64,000 nucleotides of DNA, taken from positions 39,467,342-39,531,341 of the forward strand of contig NC_067488.1 in assembly GCF_947179515.1 (NCBI RefSeq), in the 5' to 3' direction. Of this stretch, positions 56,622-64,000 are shown piece by piece. Both the position numbers and the translations under genes were made by a program. The DNA comes from Apodemus sylvaticus (lineage: Eukaryota; Chordata; Mammalia; Rodentia; Muridae). The first letter of the stretch is position 1. Every line of letters starts with the position of its first letter. The notes below the pieces were generated by a model. It ran no database searches. It worked only from the letters and a program-made list of their open reading frames with translations, and was not told the origin of the DNA.

Positions 56622-59600
56622 CATGGAGGCATGCATGAAAACTCTACAAACCCTCTTAAGCCAGAAAGTGTATGACAGCCTCACATTCTAAACACAGAGG
56701 TATCATTGAGGTTTTTCATGGAATAAGAAAAATGAAGTTGTAATAAATACTGCAGAAAGTTCCATGCAGAAAAGTTTGTATGTGAAGATGGGGAAGGACA
56801 AATTCACATTTATCCAGCAAGGGGGTAGGAGTGGGACTTCCAAGTTTCTTGGGGCTAAGATGGTGTCATTTCAATCTCTAGATACTAAGGAATTTGTTTA
56901 CTACACTTTCATGGCATTTTGATCTAGCTTTGGCCTGGTATTTCTTTGTATTTCCCTGATTTTTTAATGGAACTAGAATATCTGTTATATGCCATTGTGA
57001 GCTGGACATATAGGACTTGCCTTCTAATTTTGTCTTCATGTAGCTTTTGTAAATTCAGTTAAGACTCCTTGAGACTCAGACAATATTTTAGACTTCAGGC
57101 TTTGTATGTTGTATATTGTGTTGATATAAATGTAGTTTATTTTATGAGTCTATGAAGGGCAGATTGGATGTTGTAGTTGGGATGGGAAATATCCTTAGGC
57201 CCTAGCCTTTAAAAACTTGTTTCTTAATTGGTGGACTGTGGTGGGTAGATGCTAAACATTTAGGTTAGATGGTCCTTGCTAGAAACAGTTAATCATAGGA
57301 GTTCTTGCTCTAAACAGTAAATCACAGGGTTTGAACCTAGAAGATTATTAGTCTGGTCCTGCTTTTTTCCCACTGCTTCATGATAGCAAATATAATGTTT
57401 CCAGACTTTTCATTATCTTCTGATCATGTATATAACACCATAATAAATAGTATCCACTCTTACACTGCAATTTACACTGCAAATATAAGTTGATTCTTGT
57501 CCATATTTAAAAACAGAGATGGGAAAAAGAAAAAATTTAGTAAGTAATTTTCTTTTGGCAATTTCTAGATATGTAGGTAGATATTTTGAATCTTTATAGA
57601 ATGGCCAAAAAAAAATGTTAGGCTTTAAATCAAATGGTGAGCCAGAATTCTTAGAGGATAACCCCTTATGTAGAGTAAATAGTTAATCATCCATAAGAAT
57701 GAAGGATTATTTTGATAGTGATTATTCTCCAAATAAAATTAAACTCATTGTCTTCTGCAATTCTATGCTCTTCATACCATGTGTTCCTGAATGCAAACGC
57801 AATGCAAAAAAATTATTATCACTAATTTTCATCTCAGAAAATAGTCTAATTGAACCCTACCATTCTTACAAAATTATACGCTATAACATCTTGATTCTCG
57901 TCATCTCTTTCTTTTCTATGAGTCTTTACATTCAATTCATCAGCAAACTATTTTAATAAGATACCCAAGATACCTTCTCTTTTTCTGTTTCTTTGTTTTC
58001 AGTAAAGTATATCATTTCCTTTAGCACTTTCTTCCCTGCAACCAATCCCAGCTACATTTCTCTAAACTCCCATACCCCTCTCTCACATTACAGACCTCTT
58101 TTTCTTTTTTTTTTTATTATTTTACATATATACAATCATCAGAATCTATTTTTGTTGTTGTTGTATAAGGCTTCAAGTCAGACTATTGTGCATTGGACAA
58201 CAAATAAGGACGCTTATCCCAGGGAAAGGCTAATTTTCTTTTCCCCAATAGTCATTAATTGCCTGCAGTTCTTGGGAGTCAGCTATAAAACAGTCTCTCC
58301 TAGACATGGTTGTAGAACAATGTCAATATAACAGATTCTTTTAAATTTTCATCAAAGTTGCAATTAAAAATTACTGTTGTCAATTTTCTACATGCATTAA
58401 AATAAGCACACCATACAGAATGGCTTTGAATTTCAATTGATTTTAGAATGATATTTTAAGTTTGGCATGGCTGCCTACAATGTTTGGATTGGATTATTCT
58501 GCATGTTTTCTTGACTCTAGATAAATGCCATGACACACCCTGCTGTGATGGATGCATTTCACTCATGGTGATATATTCCGTGTTTGCAAAATTGTTTGGT
58601 GTGCTCCACACTCAATGTTCTTTTGCATGGAATGTATTCTGCATGGAAGCTTTTCCTAAATGTCATTCAATAGCTCTCACCTTCTTAGTTCTGTGGCAGT
58701 ATATCAGTGAATATGCTTCTTCCCAGACCCATCTAACAAAACCACTTCCAATTCAAAATAATCACCATTCTTGTGTTGTATGAAAGCATCATTTCCTTTA
58801 AAATCTTGTATATTTCCTTCTTAGAGTCATTATTTTCTACAAAGCCAATATTACAGGATTTAGGATGCAATCTTGTGGATTTTTGTCACGGGCAAAACAT
58901 TACACAGGAAAGGCCATGTTATAGCAACAGAATTAGTATAAAATGGGTAAGTGAGTTAGGTTGAAGGTTGGAAGATAGGATTAAAGGAGATAATGAAAAT
59001 ATACCAAGAGATCATTTTATTTCAATTCTAACAAATAAAACACTGAAACATAATTTCATGTGTCCTTATAATAAGAAAGCAGAAAAAATTAAAAAAAATA
59101 TTGGACACTTTTGTTAGATATATCAAGGAATTAAGGGTAAAAGAAATACCCACAACTAAGCTCAGGAAGGAAGGTACTTAGAACAATGAACAAGATAAGC
59201 ATGTCAGTATCAGAAGCTGTTAGATCAGAAATTATTGTTAACATGTAGTAAGTGTAAACATTTCTGTGAGCAGATTTGTGGACAAGCTTTATAGGTAAAA
59301 TTATAAGATCCCAATCATAAGGAAGATAGCTTACTACTGAAGAGTATATATCCCTAGAAATATGTCCTTTGAGGGTTACAAGGAGAAGAAAATTAAAAGT
59401 GAAGGAAAGTGAAAACTGTGGCATCCATAGCTATAGAAAACATTAAACACAGCCAAATCCGGGATAGATTAAAATAAATCTTATACAAAAAAACTAATTA
59501 TCCCTGGGACTATTACCCAATTCATCATGTTAGTATTTCTTGAAACTACTCCAAGGCAAGCTTAAATCAAAACCCACAATCTGAAGACACAACATGAAGA

Positions 59601-59901
59601 ACAAACTAGACACAGCTATGGGACAGATTTGGGAATGATCACACCGGGAATTTAAAGTGACTATAAAGAGAATGCTAACAACTCTAATGGAAAAACATTC
59701 AACATATACAAAAATATAGTTATATGAGCAGAAACAGAAGCTCTGTGAAGTTCCTACTAGACAGCAAAATCCAACACTATTGCTCCAGACAAGAATGACT
59801 ATCACTAGATGAAGTTGAGTAGGTAAGAATCAATGAGCTTTAAGATAGGGCAATAGAAAGTTAGAAAACATATATGCATAACTGAAACCCTTAGTGGTAA
59901 A

Positions 59902-59903
<2 letters not shown>
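56622..59903. other. Unassigned A+T-rich DNA; possible constrained segment at 58140-58560
   Basis: About 3.3 kb with no recognised repeat or gene. Within it, 58140-58560 is repeat-free, rich in homeodomain- and octamer-like words ('gtcattaattgcc', 'catgcattaaaataag') and lacks low-complexity drift. Open frames of 60-112 codons overlap in different phases and have no recognisable domains. Confidence 0.45.
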
Positions 59904-59996
<93 letters not shown>

Positions 59997-60022
59997 TGTA
60001 TATGCACACATACATATATATA
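59904..60022. repeat. Compound microsatellite (CA)n-(TA)n
   Basis: CA 59904-59958, TA about 59958-59988, then decayed CA/TA words. It lies directly upstream of an L1 3' fragment. Confidence 0.95.
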
Positions 60023-60028
60023 AACTAG

Positions 60029-60145
60029 GATTGGCCCTTGGTCCTGTGAAGGCTTGTTGCCCCTGTGTAGGGCAATGCCAGGGGTTTTTGGAGGGGAAAA
60101 TGAGGAAAGGGGCTAACATTTGAATTGTAAATTAAAAAGATATCT
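60029..60145 (+). mobile_element. LINE-1 3' UTR fragment, sense, internally deleted
   Basis: 'ttggcccttggtcctgtgaaggcttgttgcccc' is followed, after a shortened G-rich part, by 'aaaggggctaacatttgaattgtaaattaaaaag'. It belongs to the 3' UTR type seen in the twin-primed copy at 12841-13074, not to the L1-A, C or D type. Confidence 0.8.
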
Positions 60146-62678
60146 AATGTTCTTCCTTTTTTATTTCTTTGCTTCATTCATCAGTTACTGAAACCATGGG
60201 ATAGGCATATATGAGTTTCCTTCCAAGGAACTCAGTCTTTCTAAAGCAAGATGCTGATCTGACTCTCCTAAGGCATATGTATGGATCATTAATTTCTGCT
60301 TATTCTGACCATCCTTAAAATATCATGCCAACTACCAAAGTTTACCTTCGTAGATACTTTTCCCTTCAAAGTGCTCATGTTTGAAACACTCTTCCCCTTG
60401 TTTATGCCCTAATGTCTCTCCAGCTCTTTGAACATTCTACCCTCTCCCAAGGCACACACCTAGGTACTTAACTTGCACAGCTGATCTCTGGCCTGCTACG
60501 CCCATCTGGGTATCTTTACTAAAGACACTTTACATCTCCCTTTCCCTATGCTTTCTCATGTCTCTCTTCTGGATAAGCATCATTTTGAACTGCTGGCTTT
60601 GTGTACTGTTACTACAAAAGCCACTCTGATGTGCCAGGCATCTGCTCTTGACATACTTGTGTCCAGTTATTGGGAAGGAATGGCTTTCCTCTGTGGTTTG
60701 GACTATTTTTATCTTTGATGAGTTTCCCATCCAACTTGGGAACTCCTTTGATGGAAATTCTTGTCACAAAGACACCTCAGCTCAGCTAGCTTTCTCTCAC
60801 AGAAAGGACCTGCAGTTCTCTATCTCTAGGTTCCAGCCTTCAGTCTTACAGCTTCTCCTTTCAACTCCTTCTTGGAGCTTCTAGAAATTTCCTATGGCTC
60901 AGTTTCATTTTTCATGCCTGTCTCTCTCTTCCTTGAACTTCAAACTGCTGAGCCTCAATATAGATTGATGATAAAAGTTGGCACACTTGATTTTCAAATC
61001 CTCTCATATGGTAAACAACCTCTTTCAACTCCCAGATAAATGGTCCTCTAACTATTTTACAATGTATAACAAAAACAGCTTCCCATAGTAGATATGCCAA
61101 ATCCTACTTGGAACTCTATGATAACCTAATAAGAAAAATGATGCACAATGACTCTAGTTGAATTAACGTAACACTAAACACTAAGAAAAAGATTCCCTGC
61201 CTGCTACCAAGGCTCTATATACACTGTGGACAATTTTATTTCGATTGCCTTACTCTGTCTAGTCAAAGTAAGGTTAGTTTTCCAAATTCCTTCTCCATAG
61301 GAAAAAAATCTCTCAAATGTGAGTCTGGCAGGTAAAGACCTATGCTCTGTTAGCTGAAGATTAATAGCTGTCAGGCAATGGTAGCCAAAGACCTACAACC
61401 ACTGCCTTACCACCAATAAAGCCATTGAGACCAAGGAAGCCTTGCACAACTGACACTGCTTATGTAGTGGGTCTTTCTCATTTTAATTGATATATAGGCC
61501 ATTCGGATTATACCTGCTACTATAACTTATACTTCTTGGATCTCTTGTGATATTGATGGAGTGACTGTATCTTTGTCAGCAGAAAGCATACCAACTACCC
61601 CCTTTCCAAGTCTTCAGCTGTCTTCCCTTCATATGTCAAAATTAGGCCCCAGACAACTTTTTAGAGCTAGTAGGTAAAAAGGACAATTTACTGTGCTATA
61701 AGGTGATGAATGGAGATAAACTCATAGATGCTTTTAAGCCACATTCATTTCTGAGTCCGTAAGCTTTACCTGTGACTCAGAGTCATGAACCTACTGTTCC
61801 TCTACAATGTGGATTGCTTAGCCTGGCATGGCCATGGTTCCTGCCCCTGAGACAGGGCCCCAGTGTAAGCCTCCATGAGTCTCCTGTAGATGGCTGCTGT
61901 GGCTATAAGGCTTGTTTATTCAATAATGCACATATTAAACCCACTACCAATTGAGGACTTTTTCCTTTCCAGGAATATCTTCCTGGTTAACGTTAATGAC
62001 TCCTTGATAATTAGAAACAACAGGAGTCCAGGAGTTGAGGATGTGGCTACATCTCTGAAAAAATGCAAAATTCTGGGACCTTTAGGACAGTCCTTTAAGT
62101 TATTAGAAAGAAATCTAAATATATGTTTAATTTTAGGATGCAATATGAATTATATGAGGAGCTTCACAAATCTTAGGGAACAAAAGCAGCTGTGCTGTGA
62201 GCCAACTTGTTAGAAAATTACTAAGGAAGGAGATAAAGACATTAAGGGAGTGGTGATCATAGGAGATCCAATCCAGCTAAGTTTTTTTGTTTTTTTTTAA
62301 TGTTTACAAAGGCCAATATGTTCCTGATTTCAGGGTCAAACTGGGACAGAGCAAGGTTAGTCCCAGGTGTGGTGAAAATGGTAATTTCAGGGCCAGGTTC
62401 CACCCAACTTGCTTATTGTCTGCGCATATGTCAAGCAGACAGATCTCTGAATTCTTTTGCAATGTTAAGGAAAAAATGTATGCCTGCTGTCTTCGAAGAA
62501 TCAAAGGGCTGGGATCCTGGGGGTGCTGATACAAGAGATACTCAAAAGGAAAAGTGGAGTAAATGTCTAGATTGATATGTAAAATGAAAGACTGGACCTG
62601 AGTTCTGCAGAAGATGAGCTATCCAGAGAATGCTTTAGGATAAAAAGCAAAGAGCTTGGAGAGCTGTCACACACACAC
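60146..62678. other. Unassigned non-coding DNA
   Basis: No gene or recognised repeat is seen. 61750-62560 is less A+T-rich and could include an old LTR, but no diagnostic end was found. Confidence 0.45.
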
Positions 62679-62740
62679 CAAGCAAGCAGGATGTGGACAG
62701 AGAGATCTCTTAGATTAGCAAGGAAGCAGAATATAGACAG
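62679..62740. repeat. Dispersed duplicate, copy 1
   Basis: 'caagcaggatgtggacagagagatctcttagattagcaag' recurs at 63362-63402 as 'caagcaggacatgggcagagagatctcttagaatagcaag'. The two lie either side of the L1 fragment at 62990-63261. Origin unclear. Confidence 0.7.
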
Positions 62741-62989
62741 AGGAATCTCCAGAGAGAAAGCAGAAAATAGAAAGAAGCAGACTGGAAAAGATGTATTGAA
62801 CACAGATCATCAACTTGGACCCACGATTTGATTTCAGAAGCCATTCTTTTCAGTGTCCAAACACCCCCTCACTCAGAACCCCTCTACAAGCCAAGTCTGA
62901 TCCTTGGTAGTAGACCAGTACAGATTACAAATTTAGTGATACTAACATATTTAAAACTTTTATATTTTCATAATTTAAAAACTTAATTC

Positions 62990-63261
62990 CTTTAATTAGC
63001 CCAGAAGCTCTGAATACCCAAGGCACAAATCGCGTAACAAATGACTCCCATGAAGAAGTATGGAGAGGGTCCTGATCCTGGAAAGGATTGATCTAGCATG
63101 GGAAGGGAATATAAGGACAGAGAAAAAGGAGGGAGGTGATTGGAGAAGGGATGAAGAGAAGAAGGTTTATGGGACATATGGGGAGGGAGGATCCGGGAAA
63201 GGGGAAATCATTTGGAATGCAAACAAAGAATATAGAAAATAAAAATATTAAAAAAAAAACC
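62990..63261 (+). mobile_element. L1-E: 5'-truncated LINE-1 3' UTR (L1-A type)
   Basis: Near-identical order to 9272-9531: 'attagcccagaagctctgaatacccaaggcacaaatc', 'gagagggtcctgatcctggaaag' and 'atgcaaacaaagaatatagaaaataaaaatatta'. A 10-bp duplication, aacttaattc, at 62980-62989 and 63262-63271 flanks it. The 60-codon frame inside is 3' UTR read as codons. Confidence 0.9.
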
Positions 63262-63361
63262 AACTTAATTCTTGTAAGCTTCAGGGAATCGATTTGAATC
63301 TACCTCCAACAAGTCAAAGAGACTCTGACTTAAGTACTTTCTAAGTTTCTCCTCCTTAAGC

Positions 63362-63402
63362 AAGCAGGACATGGGCAGAGAGATCTCTTAGAATAGCAAG
63401 CA
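63362..63402. repeat. Dispersed duplicate, copy 2
   Basis: Partner of 62679-62740, with a handful of substitutions. Confidence 0.7.
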
Positions 63403-63427
63403 GGAAGTAAACAGAGAAATAAGAATT

Positions 63428-64000
63428 CTTTTGTTTTCTGGGTCTTTTGTTTCATTTATTTTTTACACTCCATGTTTTATTCCCCCAAACCCTGTCTACC
63501 TTCTGACTGTTCCACATCTCATACTGCCTCCCCAACCCCTGTCTCCACGTGGATGTCCCCACTCTCCTCCCTACCTGACCTCTAAACTCTCTGAGCCTCC
63601 AGTCTCTGGAGGGTTAGGTCCATCATCTCTAAATGAACACAGACCCGGAGACCTCCACTGTATGTGTGATGGGGGCCTCAGGTCAGCTGGTATATGCTGC
63701 CTGTTTGGTGGTCCAATGTTTGAGAGATCTCAGGAGTTCAGATTAATTGAGACTGCTAGTCCTCCACAGGATCTTTCTTCTCCTCAGCTTCTTTCAGCCT
63801 TCCCTAATTCAACAACAGGGATGAGCTGTTTCTGTCCATTTGCTGTGTAGAAATCTCTGCATCTGACTCTTTCAGCTGCTTGATGGGTCTTCCGGAGTGC
63901 TGCCATGCTAGGTTCCTTTTTGTGAGCACTCCACAGCCTCAGTAATAGTGGCAGGACTTGTGACCTCACCTTGAACTGGATCCCACTTTGATCCTGTCAC
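63428..64000 (-). mobile_element. Lx-type LINE-1 3' UTR, antisense, cut by the window end
   Basis: T-rich and C-rich sequence with 'tctctggagggttaggtccatcatctctaaatgaacacagacccgg', 'gtccaatgtttgagagatctcaggag', 'cttctttcagccttccctaattcaacaacag' and 'ctcagtaatagtggcaggact'. This is the order of an old murine L1 3' UTR read backwards, similar in style to 38317-39392. The 139-codon frame here is not a gene. Confidence 0.8.

Noticed and set aside
63431..63850. 139-codon frame with a Pro-rich start
   Set aside because: It is antisense Lx LINE-1 3' UTR.
1..64000. tRNA, rRNA or snRNA genes
   Set aside because: No cloverleaf with intact A and B boxes or other RNA gene was recognised beyond tRNA- and 7SL-derived SINEs.

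Overview
The window is A+T-rich, repeat-dense mammalian nuclear DNA with no recognisable host gene. It comes from a rodent, most likely a murid. The evidence is several murine-type LINE-1 elements with ORF1 and ORF2, Lx-like LINE-1 3' UTRs, B1, B3 and B4-type SINEs, a hAT-type relic resembling rodent URR1, and long CA and TA microsatellites. I cannot name the species. It looks like intergenic or deep intronic DNA. Nearly every long reading frame is LINE-1 or a microsatellite read in frame. LINE-1 sequence makes up roughly two fifths of the window (my estimate by adding up lengths).

Layout. 1-3563: mostly unassigned, with a B1-like SINE and simple repeats. 3564-9547: L1-A, a full-length but dead LINE-1 on the + strand with a 16-bp target-site duplication (TSD). 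9.8-14.4 kb: antisense old LINE-1 pieces around a small twin-primed (5'-inverted) L1. 15.5-16 kb: a compound CT/TA/CA/CG microsatellite. 16.8-17.2 kb: a hAT relic split by a B1. 19.4-20.95 kb: ancient MIR and L2 relics beside a repeat-free segment with homeodomain-like motifs. 21.5-23.7 kb: unclassified. 25.4-27.4 kb: SINE, LTR-like and medium-reiteration repeats. 27.4-39.4 kb: an old Lx-type LINE-1 (Lx-B) split by a younger full-length LINE-1 (L1-C, 28680-34664). 39.4-40.6 kb: a second Lx 3' end in tandem. 40.6-50.9 kb: unassigned DNA, SINEs, LTR-like repeats, a hairpin and a 65-bp TA tract. 50909-56621: L1-D, the best-preserved LINE-1. 56.6-64 kb: mostly unassigned, with three LINE-1 fragments.

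The genes are those of LINE-1: ORF1p (coiled-coil RNA-binding chaperone) and ORF2p (endonuclease plus reverse transcriptase), which copy their own RNA into chromosomes. Every copy here is broken. L1-A and L1-D share one promoter type, a dimeric repeat of about 303 bp. L1-C has an unrelated promoter repeat upstream of closely similar ORFs. L1-A also has a different 3' UTR from L1-C and L1-D. The elements are therefore modular mosaics. I found no new biological system. The most notable points are the promoter-module exchange, the nested and twin-primed insertions, a 28-bp-arm hairpin, and a candidate conserved non-coding element near 20.1-20.5 kb.
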